Assembly (NCBI GenBank): GCA_903878415.1
Contig: CAIRHO010000004.1
Span: forward strand, 1 to 44,830
Direction: 5' to 3'
DNA length: 44,830 nucleotides
DNA from: an uncultured Actinomycetes bacterium
GTDB taxonomy: Bacteria > Actinomycetota > Actinomycetes > Nanopelagicales > Nanopelagicaceae
The notes under the pieces were generated by a model. That model made no database searches. It worked only from the letters and a program-made list of their open reading frames with translations, and was not told the origin of the DNA. Numbering within the stretch: position 1 is the stretch's first letter; every line of letters begins with the position of its first letter. Shown here piece after piece: positions 1-8,614 of this stretch. Position numbers and translations under genes: made by a program.

Positions 1-639
1 GTTGAGCTCCGCGAACAAATAGTGAAAGCAATTAAATTAGTTGGAATTATTACAGTGCCTAGCGCTTTCTTCTTTCTGTTTTTCGGCCCGTTGATTGCTG
101 AAGTTTTGTTTTTTGGAATTTCAAATGACGATGCCCGATTTATTGGTAAGGTCTTAGCGGCTTTCGGGCTTGCTGCGATTCCATTAAGTTTAAATCTGAT
201 TGCGATTCGTGGATTAAATGCATTTGAAAACACAAAGTCTCAAGTTATTTCAAACTTGTTGATTAATGGAATTTCGATCGCGCTTTCTTTGGTTGCATTT
301 TTTGTGCTACCAACTAAATGGATAACTGTCGGACTCGCTGGCGCTTTCACGTTGAGTTATTGGTTTGGCAGCGCATTAACTTTTAGATTGCTGGCTCGAC
401 ATTCTGGAGTTATACCTAAATCTGATTATCAAAAGCTTTACTCACTATTATCGTTAGTTTCGCTCATAATTTTTATACCACTTCGACTAATAGTTAACGT
501 TGACTTAATTCCAGGTGGGAATATTGTTTCGTTGTTAGTTGTTATTGGTATTGCTGATCTTGCCTTTTTAGGGCTGGCTAAACTCTTTAAAATAGAAGAG
601 GTGGCACAGACAGTGAAGTTAATTTTGCGGCGTAAGTAA
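1..639 (+). CDS. murJ: Lipid II flippase MurJ (MviN family), C-terminal part only
   Basis: The reading frame is open from the first base, so this is the last ~212 codons of a gene that begins outside the window. The protein is a string of hydrophobic helices with short charged loops; the segment reading GLAAIPLSLNLIAIRGLNAF is typical of the MOP-superfamily flippases that move lipid II across the membrane for peptidoglycan synthesis. Position supports the call: in actinobacteria murJ lies just before trxB near the origin. In Mycobacterium a sigM gene sits between them, but here trxB follows after 32 bases. The apparent GTG at 22 is internal and should not be taken as the start. Confidence 0.8.
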   Translation, partial: VELREQIVKAIKLVGIITVPSAFFFLFFGPLIAEVLFFGISNDDARFIGKVLAAFGLAAIPLSLNLIAIRGLNAFENTKSQVISNLLINGISIALSLVAFFVLPTKWITVGLAGAFTLSYWFGSALTFRLLARHSGVIPKSDYQKLYSLLSLVSLIIFIPLRLIVNVDLIPGGNIVSLLVVIGIADLAFLGLAKLFKIEEVAQTVKLILRRK

Positions 640-671
640 TTACTTTGAAACTTTCTAGATAGGGTGGGTAA

Positions 672-1607
672 GTGAGCGAATCGAAAGTGCATGATGTAGT
701 AATCGTGGGTTCCGGTCCGGCCGGATATACCGCAGCGATTTATGCTGCTCGAGCCCAATTAAGCCCAGTTATGTACGAAGGTTCGATAACTGCCGGCGGT
801 GCGCTTATGAACACCACTGAGGTGGAAAATTTTCCTGGTTTTGAAAATGGAATTATGGGTCCGGATTTAATGGATGCAATGCGTAAACAAGCGGCGCGTT
901 TTGGTACCCAATTAATAACTGACGATATTGTTGAAATGAAATTAGATGGTGAAGTTAAAACTCTAAAAGATGGATCAGGGAATACTTTGCGAGCTCGCTC
1001 GGTAATTTTGGCAACGGGTTCCGCCTATAAAGAAATTGGAATTGAAAACGAAAAACGATTATCTGGTCGCGGCGTTTCGTGGTGTGCGACATGCGATGGA
1101 TTTTTCTTCCGCGGTCAAGAGATTGCAGTTGTTGGCGGCGGGGATTCCGCTATGGAAGAAGCTAACTTCTTAACGCGGTTTGCTAGCAAAGTGGTTTTGA
1201 TTCATCGTCGAGACACGTTCCGCGCATCAAAAATTATGGTAGAGCGCGCAGAAGCTAATCCGAAAATTGAATTTTTGTTTAATACTGAAGTAATTGATGT
1301 ATTGGGCGAGGAAAAAGTTAGCGGCTTGAAGTTGCGAAATGCTCTTTCGAAGGAAGAGAGTGTCCGAGATTTCACCGGTTTATTTGTTGCGATTGGTCAT
1401 ATACCCCGAAGTGAATTGGTACGCGGGCAAATTACGACAAATTCTGATGGTTATGTAGAAGTGGATGGCCGATCCACTCGCACAAACCTTAAAGGTGTAT
1501 TTGCATGCGGTGATTTAGTCGATTACACATACCGTCAGGCGATTACTGCGGCGGGCTCAGGATGCCAAGCTGCCTTAGATGCGGAAAGATTCCTTGATGG
1601 ACACTAG
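672..1607 (+). CDS. trxB: Thioredoxin-disulfide reductase
   Basis: FAD/NADPH enzyme that reduces thioredoxin in the cytoplasm. The 311-residue length is normal. Visible motifs are the FAD-binding [16 protein letters not shown] near residue 13, the redox-active CATC (in [10 protein letters not shown], about residue 139), the NADPH-binding [10 protein letters not shown], and the C-terminal FAD motif [19 protein letters not shown]. The start is GTG at 672, preceded by a GGGTGGG purine stretch. trxA follows after 35 bases and has its own AGGAGA ribosome site, so the two very likely form one operon, as at other actinobacterial origins. Confidence 0.96.
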   Translation: MSESKVHDVVIVGSGPAGYTAAIYAARAQLSPVMYEGSITAGGALMNTTEVENFPGFENGIMGPDLMDAMRKQAARFGTQLITDDIVEMKLDGEVKTLKDGSGNTLRARSVILATGSAYKEIGIENEKRLSGRGVSWCATCDGFFFRGQEIAVVGGGDSAMEEANFLTRFASKVVLIHRRDTFRASKIMVERAEANPKIEFLFNTEVIDVLGEEKVSGLKLRNALSKEESVRDFTGLFVAIGHIPRSELVRGQITTNSDGYVEVDGRSTRTNLKGVFACGDLVDYTYRQAITAAGSGCQAALDAERFLDGH

Positions 1608-1645
1608 AGTTCAAATAACAATAAAAGCGATAAGAGGAGATAGTG

Positions 1646-1972
1646 ATGTCGGAGCTTGAATCTGTAACTACTGAAAATTTTGATGAGGTTGTTTTAAATA
1701 GTGCAACGCCAGTCTTGGTTGATTTCTGGGCTGAGTGGTGTGGACCTTGTCGCGCAGTCGCTCCAATTTTGGCTGAAATATCAGCAGAGTACGGATCTAA
1801 ACTTAAAATTGTGAAGTTAAATATCGATGAAGAACAATCAATCGCAATGAAGCACCAGATATCCTCAATACCAAGATTAGATGTCTTTGTTGCTGGAAAA
1901 TTAGTGAAATCAATCATCGGAGCCCGACCAAAACCAGTTCTTTTGCAGGAACTTCAACAATTTATTTCCTAA
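1646..1972 (+). CDS. trxA: Thioredoxin
   Basis: A 108-residue thioredoxin with the active site WCGPC (C32 and C35 from this start). I chose ATG 1646 because AGGAGA at 1635-1640 is well placed for it; an in-frame GTG at 1643 is too close to that site. The cis-proline P76 is present, but the usual IPTL(L/I)xF is IPRLDVF here. R77 follows the cis-proline and D79 lies in the following strand, where family members carry Thr and a hydrophobic residue. It should still be reduced by the adjacent trxB product; the changed surface may alter partner choice. Confidence 0.95.
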   Translation: MSELESVTTENFDEVVLNSATPVLVDFWAEWCGPCRAVAPILAEISAEYGSKLKIVKLNIDEEQSIAMKHQISSIPRLDVFVAGKLVKSIIGARPKPVLLQELQQFIS

Positions 1973-2000
1973 TTTGACGCTAATTCATTTACGCTGAAGT

Positions 2001-3143
2001 ATGGATACTGAGCAATTAAACCCGGGGGACCGTGGTGATCTTGTTACAGTAATTACAAATACGCTGCATCGTCTTGGCTATTTAATAGCGCCAACCGAAA
2101 TCTATGACAATGTTGTTTCAAATGCAGTGCAAGCATTCCAACAAGAGCGTGGTTTGACTGCGACTGGAGTCGCAAATCCGATGACACTTCGGGCGCTGGA
2201 TGAAGCACGATGGAAATTGGGCGATCGAACTTTATCTTTTAAGACAAGCGAAAATGGTTCATTGGTGCGCGGAGATGATGTTGCCACTTTGCAAAGTCGT
2301 TTGATTGATATGGGATTCGATTGTGGCCGAGTAGATGGAGTTTACGGAGTTCGCACTGAAGCTTCGGTAAAAGAATTTCAGAAATCTGCTGGAGTATCTG
2401 TTGATGGAATTTGTGGTCCAGCAACCGTGATGTCGCTAATGCGATTGCTACGTACTGTTTCTGGTGGAGCGCCAACTTTGCTAAGAGATCAAGCGGTTAG
2501 GGAAAAGCGTGGTCCGGTATTGGCCGACAAAATAATTGTGCTTGACCCTAGTTGGGGTGGAAAAGACGTTGGCAGAAGTGTTAATGGATTGACTGAAGCT
2601 GAAATTGTTTTTGATGTTGCGCAACGAATTGAAGGTCGATTAATTGCGCTTGGGGTAAATGTTTTCCTAACTCGAAACGAAACTAGGTCGCCGTTAGAAC
2701 CAGAGCGAATTAATTTTGCTAATGGCGTTGCATCGGATTTAGTTATTTCGATGCATGTAGACAGTTACAAAAATGAAAAGGCGAAAGGCGTTGCGACATA
2801 TTTTTATGGAAGCGACCAACATGGCGTGCACTCTGTTGTTGGTGAACGATTTGCAACTTTAGTGCAACGTGAAATCTGTGCTCGTACGGATTTAAGTAAT
2901 TGCAGAACTCATGCAAAGACGTGGGATATGTTGCGTTTGATAAAAGCACCAACAGTAAGAATTGATTTGGGGTATATCTCCAACCCGCACGATGCTGAAC
3001 GGCTAGGCGATCCACAATTTAGAGATTTAATAGCGGAGGCTTTAGTAATTGCGATTCAACGCCTTTATCTATCTGCTGAGGACGATGCAAAAACTGGCAC
3101 GCTTCGTATCGAAGATTTGCGGCGTGCTGGGATAAGAAGATAG
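2001..3143 (+). CDS. cwlM: CwlM-like N-acetylmuramoyl-L-alanine amidase fold, probably non-catalytic
   Basis: 380 residues: two peptidoglycan-binding type 1 domains (about 6-75 and 80-150) followed by an Amidase_3 fold (about 170-365). There is no signal peptide, so it is probably cytoplasmic. Amidase_3 enzymes bind zinc through His, Glu, His and use a late catalytic Glu. Here the first His motif DPGHGG reads DPSWGG (W185), E199 and H252 remain, and the late Glu is D322 (RIDLGYISN). Two of four key residues are therefore changed. It lies directly after trxB-trxA, exactly where mycobacterial cwlM lies; that protein regulates MurA and is a PknB target. A regulatory pseudo-enzyme is the likely role (inference). 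The C-terminal KTGTLRIEDL holds candidate phospho-threonines. No clear ribosome site precedes ATG 2001. Confidence 0.82.
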   Translation: MDTEQLNPGDRGDLVTVITNTLHRLGYLIAPTEIYDNVVSNAVQAFQQERGLTATGVANPMTLRALDEARWKLGDRTLSFKTSENGSLVRGDDVATLQSRLIDMGFDCGRVDGVYGVRTEASVKEFQKSAGVSVDGICGPATVMSLMRLLRTVSGGAPTLLRDQAVREKRGPVLADKIIVLDPSWGGKDVGRSVNGLTEAEIVFDVAQRIEGRLIALGVNVFLTRNETRSPLEPERINFANGVASDLVISMHVDSYKNEKAKGVATYFYGSDQHGVHSVVGERFATLVQREICARTDLSNCRTHAKTWDMLRLIKAPTVRIDLGYISNPHDAERLGDPQFRDLIAEALVIAIQRLYLSAEDDAKTGTLRIEDLRRAGIRR

Positions 3144-3192
3144 TGATATTAATTCAGTGCGATGTGCTTTCTTGCTGTGGCAGAATAATTAA

Positions 3193-4455
3193 ATGACGGA
3201 TGTAACGCGCTTTCATACCCACGCTCCAGAAAATTTAGAGGACCGGTTTGCGCGGCGTGCAATCGGGATGCAAGCTAGTGAAATTCGCTCTCTCTTCGCG
3301 GTCGCTTCCCGTCCTGAAATTGTTTCGCTCGCTGGTGGAATGCCAAACCTTTCTGCGTTACCAATGGAGATGATGGCTGGGTTAGTTGAAAAATTAATTA
3401 CCGAACATGGCCAAGAAGCTTTGCAATATGGCAGCGGCCAAGGGCATCCAAAACTTCGCGAGCAAATTTGCGACGTTATGGCGCTTGAAGGAATTCGCGC
3501 AAATCCGGATGACATTATTGTGACAACCGGATCGCAACAAGCGCTTGATTTAATTTCGCGAATATTTATCGATCCAGGTGATGTAGTTTTAGCAGAAGCG
3601 CCTTCATATGTTGGTGCACTTGGAACTTTCAAACAATATGAAGCGCAAGTGGTTCATGTCGAGTTAGATCAAGATGGAATAGTCCCGGAGTCGCTGCGAG
3701 ATGCTATTAAAACAATACGTTTCTCTGGTCGAAAAATTAAGTTTTTGTATTTGATTCCTAATTATCAAAACCCATCAGGTGTACTACTCCCAGCGGATCG
3801 AAGAACTGAAATTTTAGAGATTTGCCGTAAAGAAAAAATTATGGTGGTGGAAGACAATCCTTATGGCCTACTCGGTTTCGAACGTCCTTCACCAAATGCT
3901 ATGCGAGCGGAAGATTCTGAAAATGTTATTTACTTAGGGTCGTTTTCAAAGACGATTGCACCGGGACTTCGAGTTGGTTGGGCGTTAGTGCCGGCCGCGT
4001 TACGGGAAAAGTTAGTAATTGCGAGCGAATCTTCGATTCTTTGTCCTTCGAACTTCACGCAAATGGCAATTTCTAGCTATTTGGCCGACCAACCATGGCG
4101 CGATCAAATCACTGCCTTTTGCAAGCTTTATAAGGTTCGCCGCGATGCGATGTTGGAGAGTTTGGATCAATATTTTCCAAAAGGTGCAACTTGGACTAAA
4201 CCGCAAGGTGGTTTTTATATTTGGGTTAATTTGCCACCAGAGATTGATACCAAAGCAATGATGCCAAAGGCGATTGTTGCGAAAGTTGCTTATGTTCCCG
4301 GAACTGCGTTTTATGCTGACGGTTTAGGTTCTTGGTCGATGCGACTTTCTTATTGCCACCCAACACCAGAGCGAATACGCGAAGGAATTAAATCTTTAAG
4401 TGGTGTAGTAGAACAAGAGATGGAACGACGCGGAAATGGAATCGCGCTTAATTAA
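3193..4455 (+). CDS. PLP-dependent class I/II aminotransferase (2-aminoadipate/MocR-like family)
   Basis: A 420-residue fold-type I aminotransferase. The PLP lysine is in SFSKTIAPGLRVGW. Other family marks are GQGHPKLREQI (substrate loop), TTGSQQALDLISRIF (phosphate-binding), and PNYQNPSGV. It resembles the LysN/2-aminoadipate aminotransferase group, so it probably transaminates branched-chain, aromatic or aminoadipate-like substrates; the exact substrate cannot be read from sequence. It has no N-terminal GntR-type helix-turn-helix. It is separated from cwlM by 49 bases and converges on parB, the two stop codons overlapping by four bases. Confidence 0.88.
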   Translation: MTDVTRFHTHAPENLEDRFARRAIGMQASEIRSLFAVASRPEIVSLAGGMPNLSALPMEMMAGLVEKLITEHGQEALQYGSGQGHPKLREQICDVMALEGIRANPDDIIVTTGSQQALDLISRIFIDPGDVVLAEAPSYVGALGTFKQYEAQVVHVELDQDGIVPESLRDAIKTIRFSGRKIKFLYLIPNYQNPSGVLLPADRRTEILEICRKEKIMVVEDNPYGLLGFERPSPNAMRAEDSENVIYLGSFSKTIAPGLRVGWALVPAALREKLVIASESSILCPSNFTQMAISSYLADQPWRDQITAFCKLYKVRRDAMLESLDQYFPKGATWTKPQGGFYIWVNLPPEIDTKAMMPKAIVAKVAYVPGTAFYADGLGSWSMRLSYCHPTPERIREGIKSLSGVVEQEMERRGNGIALN

Positions 4456-5315
4456 TCAATTACCTCAATAATTCGATGTAAATCTTCAAGAGATCCAAAT
4501 TCAATTACGATTTTCCCACGCTTTTGAGTCATTTCAATATTCACGCGCGTATCCAAAGCATCTGACAACCTAACCCCAAGTTCTTTGATTTCGGGCGAAG
4601 TCGTTGATTTATTTTTAGTCGTTGTGGTTTTAGATTTACCACCAAGTGAAATTATTTCTTCAACAGCACGAACGCTTAAACCTTCAGCGACAATTCGATT
4701 TGCAAGTTTTTCGATTTCATATTGATCAGCCAACCCAAGAAGTGCGCGAGCGTGTCCGGCCGAAATTGTTCCAGCGGCAACCCGGCGTTGTACTGATGGT
4801 GGCAAATTTAATAGACGAATTGTGTTAGAAATTAGTGGACGTGATTTTCCTAGTTTCGATGCTAACTCTTCGTGGGTGTAACCGAAATCAGTAAGCAGTT
4901 GGTTGTATGCAGCCGCTTCTTCTAGTGCATTTAATTGGCTTCGGTGAATATTTTCTAATATTGCTTCGCGGAGTAATTCATTATCGGGGGTCTGACGAAT
5001 AATTACCGGAATTGAAGTTAAGCCAGCTAATTTTGCAGCACGAACCCGACGTTCTCCCATGATTAATTCATAGGTGTCTGCGCCACTTTTTCGGACTACT
5101 GGGGGTTGTAATACGCCAACTTCTTTTATTGATGCTGCTAATTCTTTTAAAGCATCTTCGTCGAAAACTGTTCGCGGTTGTTTTGGGTTTGGTTTAATTG
5201 CAGATAATAAAACTTCGTCGCGATCTGCAATTACAGTTTCACTTCCGGGAAGTTTGATTGCGGTTGGGATTAATGAATCTAAATTCCGACCAAGTCCACC
5301 TTTGCGCGCGTTCAT
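4452..5315 (-). CDS. parB: Chromosome-partitioning protein ParB
   Basis: 287-residue parS-binding CTP switch that spreads around the origin. The N-terminus KGGLGRNLDSLIP is the ParA-contacting segment. The ParB/Srx CTP-binding motif GERRVRAAKLAGL lies near residue 90, followed by the helix-turn-helix (THEELASKLGKSRPLISNTIRLL) and a C-terminal dimerisation part. A basic Lys/Thr-rich linker (KSKTTTTKNK) precedes the C-terminal domain. ATG at 5315 shares one base with the parA stop codon (TAATG), so translation is probably coupled. Two parS-like sites lie 0.9 and 1.5 kb upstream. Confidence 0.96.
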   Translation of the reverse strand: MNARKGGLGRNLDSLIPTAIKLPGSETVIADRDEVLLSAIKPNPKQPRTVFDEDALKELAASIKEVGVLQPPVVRKSGADTYELIMGERRVRAAKLAGLTSIPVIIRQTPDNELLREAILENIHRSQLNALEEAAAYNQLLTDFGYTHEELASKLGKSRPLISNTIRLLNLPPSVQRRVAAGTISAGHARALLGLADQYEIEKLANRIVAEGLSVRAVEEIISLGGKSKTTTTKNKSTTSPEIKELGVRLSDALDTRVNIEMTQKRGKIVIEFGSLEDLHRIIEVID

Positions 5316-6214
5316 TAACTAATCTCTTGTTGTTGAATTGGATTAACCGCACTGCCACGAACCGCGATTTCGCGAGCGACTGCCATGTATGACTGTGCGC
5401 CGATGGAAAGTGGATCGTAAGTCATAACAGTTTGACCGTATGAAGGAGCTTCTGAAATTCTAACCGCCCGCGGAATCGGAATGTCTATTAACTCTTTTGG
5501 ATAATGTGCGCGAACACTATCTGCAACATCATTTGCTAATCGAGTTCTACCATCAAACATTGTTAAAACAATTGTGGTTAATTTAATATTTTGATTTAAA
5601 TGTTCTTGCACCAACGAAACTGTGTGAAGTAATAGCGCTAAACCTTCTAAAGAATAATATTCGCATTGAATTGGAATCATTAACTCTTCTGCTGCGACAA
5701 GTGCGTTAATAGTTAATAAACCTAAACTTGGTGGGCAATCAATAATTACATAATCAATTCGTTCGCCTTTGTTTGCGCGTTCTAATAAGAATGTTTGTAG
5801 CGCCTTTTTTAATCTAAGTTCGCGCGCGACCATTGGAACAAGTTCTACTTCTGCGTTTGCTAACGATTGTGTTGCTGGTGCGCATTCAAGATGCGGATAG
5901 CCAACTACTTTAATTACAACTTCGCTCATTGGAAGATCGCGTGTAATTACTTCAAACATTCCTGCAACATCATCGCGAGCAATTGAAAATGCAGTACTTG
6001 CATTTCCTTGCGGATCTAAGTCGATTACTAAAGTACGAAGCCCGCCCATAGATAGGGCGGCTGCGATGTTGACCGCGGAGGTAGTTTTGCCGACCCCGCC
6101 TTTTTGGTTTGCGACGGTAAAAATCCGAGTTTTTATCGGTTTTGGCATCGGCTCTTTGAGGCGCTTGATTCCGATTACTCGCTTCTCGGAATTTGTTTCA
6201 CGTGAATCAGCCAC
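5315..6214 (-). CDS. parA: Chromosome-partitioning ATPase ParA
   Basis: 299-residue deviant Walker A ATPase (KGGVGKTTSAVNIAAAL, about residue 39) that moves ParB-parS complexes. The Walker A' motif LVIDLDPQGNAS and the Walker B motif YVIIDCPPSLGLLT are present. The call starts at GTG 6214. A basic tail of about 30 residues precedes the ATPase core, as expected for non-specific DNA binding. Codons near the start overlap a parS-like site (6194-6209), giving the residues DSRET. The gap to rsmG is eight bases. Confidence 0.96.
   Translation of the reverse strand: MADSRETNSEKRVIGIKRLKEPMPKPIKTRIFTVANQKGGVGKTTSAVNIAAALSMGGLRTLVIDLDPQGNASTAFSIARDDVAGMFEVITRDLPMSEVVIKVVGYPHLECAPATQSLANAEVELVPMVARELRLKKALQTFLLERANKGERIDYVIIDCPPSLGLLTINALVAAEELMIPIQCEYYSLEGLALLLHTVSLVQEHLNQNIKLTTIVLTMFDGRTRLANDVADSVRAHYPKELIDIPIPRAVRISEAPSYGQTVMTYDPLSIGAQSYMAVAREIAVRGSAVNPIQQQEIS
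6194..6209. promoter_or_regulatory. parS-like site 1, inside the 5' end of parA
   Basis: The sequence TGTTTCACGTGAATCA matches the widely conserved 16-base parS consensus TGTTTCACGTGAAACA at 15 of 16 positions. It lies within the first ten codons of parA. Location beside parAB and about 3 kb from oriC is usual for ParB loading sites. Binding is inferred from sequence. Confidence 0.8.
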
Positions 6215-6222
6215 GGCGGTAG

Positions 6223-6846
6223 TTAACCAGCCTTTATGACCTCAGCAATGCGGCTGACGGGGAGTTCCCCGATATTTAACTCAATTATTCGTGCGGTTGC
6301 GCCTTTTGGAAGGAGCGCTTCACTCAATTCAGCCATTGCGGACTCCCCTTTGATCGCCAAAAGTGCCCCGTTGGGTCGAACTAAATGCCATGTTGCCGGG
6401 ATTAACCGGGAAAGCGGCGCTACGGCGCGAGCGGTTACATAATGGAAGGGCTTGGTTAAGGAATTGGCTTTGCCGCGGTGAACGGTTACCTCTAACCCAA
6501 GCTCGGCAATGACCTCGTTGAGAAAATCAACCCGGCGTTGTAAAGGTTCGACCAATGTAATTTTTAAATCTGGTCGGGCTAGGGCGATCACGATCCCAGG
6601 GAGCCCTGCGCCGGATCCAATATCCCCAACGGTTGCGCCTTCCGTGAAAAGGGTGGTGATTGGGACGCAGTTTTCAATGTGGCGCTCCCAGACCTTTGGC
6701 CCTTCACTTGGACCAATGATTCCGCGCTCAACCGCGACGGTTTCAAGGAGTTCGGCATAACGGGTTAACTCTGGACCTTTATCAGGAAAGTAGGCCCTGG
6801 TTAAAGTTTCACGTGAAACGCTCAAGCGGGAAGGACTACCACGCAA
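6223..6846 (-). CDS. rsmG: 16S rRNA (guanine527-N7)-methyltransferase RsmG (GidB)
   Basis: SAM-dependent enzyme that methylates G527 of 16S rRNA; loss is known to give low-level streptomycin resistance. The SAM-binding motif VGDIGSGAGLPGIVIALARP is near residue 76, and the family strand HYVTARAVAPLSRLI near residue 133. The start is uncertain: TTG 6846 gives 207 residues and overlaps jag by 25 bases. TTG 6825 would give a TTGA overlap with the jag stop and 200 residues. Neither has a strong ribosome site. Codons near the start carry a parS palindrome (VSRET). Confidence 0.93.
   Translation of the reverse strand: MRGSPSRLSVSRETLTRAYFPDKGPELTRYAELLETVAVERGIIGPSEGPKVWERHIENCVPITTLFTEGATVGDIGSGAGLPGIVIALARPDLKITLVEPLQRRVDFLNEVIAELGLEVTVHRGKANSLTKPFHYVTARAVAPLSRLIPATWHLVRPNGALLAIKGESAMAELSEALLPKGATARIIELNIGELPVSRIAEVIKAG
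6805..6820. promoter_or_regulatory. parS-like site 2, inside the 5' end of rsmG
   Basis: AGTTTCACGTGAAACG contains the perfect 14-base palindrome GTTTCACGTGAAAC at 6806-6819, differing from the 16-base consensus only at its outer bases. It encodes VSRET in rsmG, in the same codon phase as the parA copy. parS within rsmG (gidB) is a known arrangement in several bacteria. Confidence 0.85.
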
Positions 6847-7349
6847 CGATCTGGGTCTTCGCCCTCAGATTCGCTACTCAAACCAGTCTTTTGAATGGTG
6901 TCGTGGATGACTTTTCGCTCAAAGGCGTTCATGGGAGCAAGTTTGACTGACTCACCAGAGGCTTTTACCTCTTCGGCGATCTTTAGCGCGAGCTCTGAAA
7001 GGTTCTCTTTCTTATTAACCCGAAAACCATCAATATCGAGCATTAAACGTGAGCGTTCTCCGGTGGCGGTTTGGACTGCTAGCCGAGTTAGCTCTTGAAT
7101 TGAGTCCAATACTTCGCCCTCTCGGCCAACGAGGTGGTTTAACTCGCCGCCTTCAATCGAAAGAGTGGCGCGGTCATTCTCAATCCCGATTTCAATATCG
7201 CCATCGAGGTCGGCTATATCTAGCAAACCTTCTAGATAGTCAGCCGCAACATCGCCCTCTTCCTCAAGGCGCGCAGCTAGATTTTTTTCACTCTTCTCTT
7301 CAACTACTTCCACAACCTCTGTTACTGCTTCGCTCTTTTTTGGGCTCAT
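6822..7349 (-). CDS. jag: Jag-like RNA-binding protein (KH and R3H domains)
   Basis: 175 residues. An acidic N-terminal stretch (about 1-45, rich in Glu) is followed by a KH domain (about 55-115, containing LNHLVGREGEVLDSIQ) and an R3H domain near the end (FERKVIHDTIQ, then the family tail GEDPDRCVVV). Jag/KhpB proteins bind RNA and link to cell elongation and membrane-protein insertion; the gene sits just after yidC in many bacteria. ATG 7349 is preceded by an AAAGG ribosome site. It is followed by rsmG, which overlaps it. Confidence 0.92.
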   Translation of the reverse strand: MSPKKSEAVTEVVEVVEEKSEKNLAARLEEEGDVAADYLEGLLDIADLDGDIEIGIENDRATLSIEGGELNHLVGREGEVLDSIQELTRLAVQTATGERSRLMLDIDGFRVNKKENLSELALKIAEEVKASGESVKLAPMNAFERKVIHDTIQKTGLSSESEGEDPDRCVVVLPA

Positions 7350-7415
7350 TTTCTTGCCTTTCGTTAGTTACTAAATCTGATGGGCGATTTGATAGTTTTT
7401 GTACTATTTGTCGCT

Positions 7416-8330
7416 TTATTTACGCTTCTTCTTTTTATTGCTTCGTTTTGGTTGCTGCCGTTGGCTCTTAGGTTCTTCGAGCGCTACCCCGCCGCCGGCT
7501 ATCTCTTCGGTTGGGGCAATTCCAGATTTCTTAGCTTTCTTCGCTTCTAACTCTTCATATGCCGGAGATCCAGGTGTTGGGTTTCGTTTAATTACATAGA
7601 ACTGTTGGCCCCAAGTCCACAAGTTAGTTGTGGACCAATAAATTAAAACACCAACCGGAAAGTTAACTCCAGATACTGCAAATATTAGTGGGAATAAATA
7701 CAACATAATTTTTTGCTGTTGCAACATCATGTTGTTCTGGGTCGACATCTTCGGCATTCCTTTAGTCATTAACTGACGTTGGGTTGTAAATGTTGTCGCA
7801 GACATAAATGCAATTAAAATAACTGTAACTATTTTTACGGTTGTGCTATCCGAGCCTAAAAATGTTTGTGAAATTGGCGCACCAAAGAATTTTGCCGCGG
7901 CGGCGGAAACCACATCGTCTTGAGTTAGCACGCCATGTCTTTGTGGTGGATTCTTTCCGATTCCGTTTAGAACTGTAAAGAGTGCAAAAAAGATTGGTGC
8001 TTGCGCGAGAATTGGAAAACAAGAGGCTAATGGATTTGTTTTATGCTCTTTGTAAAGCTTCATCATCTCTTCTGATTGTTTTTGGCGATCATCTTTGTAT
8101 TTAGTTTGGATTGCTTTCATATGTGGTTGTAGCGCTGTGAGCGCACGTTGACTTTTAATTTGTTTTACAAATAGTGGGATTAAAATAATACGGATTAAAA
8201 TTACTAAACCAACAATTGCGAGCGTCCAGGTAACACCACTGTCGGTGCCGAAAATTGGGCTAAGTATTTTATGAATGGCCATAATCACCGCAGACACTGC
8301 GATGTAAAGTGGATTTAAAATTGAGCCCAT
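7416..8330 (-). CDS. yidC: Membrane protein insertase YidC/Oxa1
   Basis: 304-residue insertase of the short Oxa1 type without the large periplasmic domain of proteobacteria. Hydrophobic segments lie near 8-20, 33-55, 105-125, 165-185 and 210-240. The positively charged loop VKQIKSQRALTALQPHMKAIQTK is the usual hydrophilic-groove region. The tail ends in a lysine/arginine run (KRSNKKKKRK) that probably contacts the ribosome. ATG 8330 overlaps the yidD stop by one base (TAATG), indicating coupled translation. Jag follows 66 bases downstream. Confidence 0.95.
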   Translation of the reverse strand: MGSILNPLYIAVSAVIMAIHKILSPIFGTDSGVTWTLAIVGLVILIRIILIPLFVKQIKSQRALTALQPHMKAIQTKYKDDRQKQSEEMMKLYKEHKTNPLASCFPILAQAPIFFALFTVLNGIGKNPPQRHGVLTQDDVVSAAAAKFFGAPISQTFLGSDSTTVKIVTVILIAFMSATTFTTQRQLMTKGMPKMSTQNNMMLQQQKIMLYLFPLIFAVSGVNFPVGVLIYWSTTNLWTWGQQFYVIKRNPTPGSPAYEELEAKKAKKSGIAPTEEIAGGGVALEEPKSQRQQPKRSNKKKKRK

Positions 8331-8614
8331 TAGTTAACTCCTGCTGATTTCGTTGATAAATTAAGGTTTTTTACTAGTTTTTCGTGATGTGTTGTGAAAG
8401 TAAAATATTGTGGAACATAATCCACACCGCCATGGGACCAAGGATTACATCTCACAAATCGCCACATTGCTAAGGAGAGTCCTTTAATGCCAAAGCTTTC
8501 AATTGCGTTAAGTGTGTAGGTTGAACAAGAAGGGTAATATTTACACCGTGGTGCGAAAGCAGGAGAGACCCACTTCTGGTATCCGGTAATTAATAAATTT
8601 AATAATTTTTTCAT
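8330..8614 (-). CDS. yidD: Membrane protein insertion efficiency factor YidD
   Basis: 94-residue member of the Haemolytic domain family, expected at the inner face of the membrane as a helper of YidC. The hallmark cysteine motif is CKYYPSCSTYTLNAI (about residues 24-38), followed by RCNPWSHGGVDYVP. ATG 8614 overlaps the rnpA stop by four bases (ATGA), and the end overlaps yidC by one base, so rnpA-yidD-yidC are tightly coupled. Confidence 0.94.
   Translation of the reverse strand: MKKLLNLLITGYQKWVSPAFAPRCKYYPSCSTYTLNAIESFGIKGLSLAMWRFVRCNPWSHGGVDYVPQYFTFTTHHEKLVKNLNLSTKSAGVN

Noticed and set aside
2239-2475. 78-codon minus-strand frame inside cwlM
   Set aside because: Out-of-frame shadow; no ribosome site and low-complexity residues.
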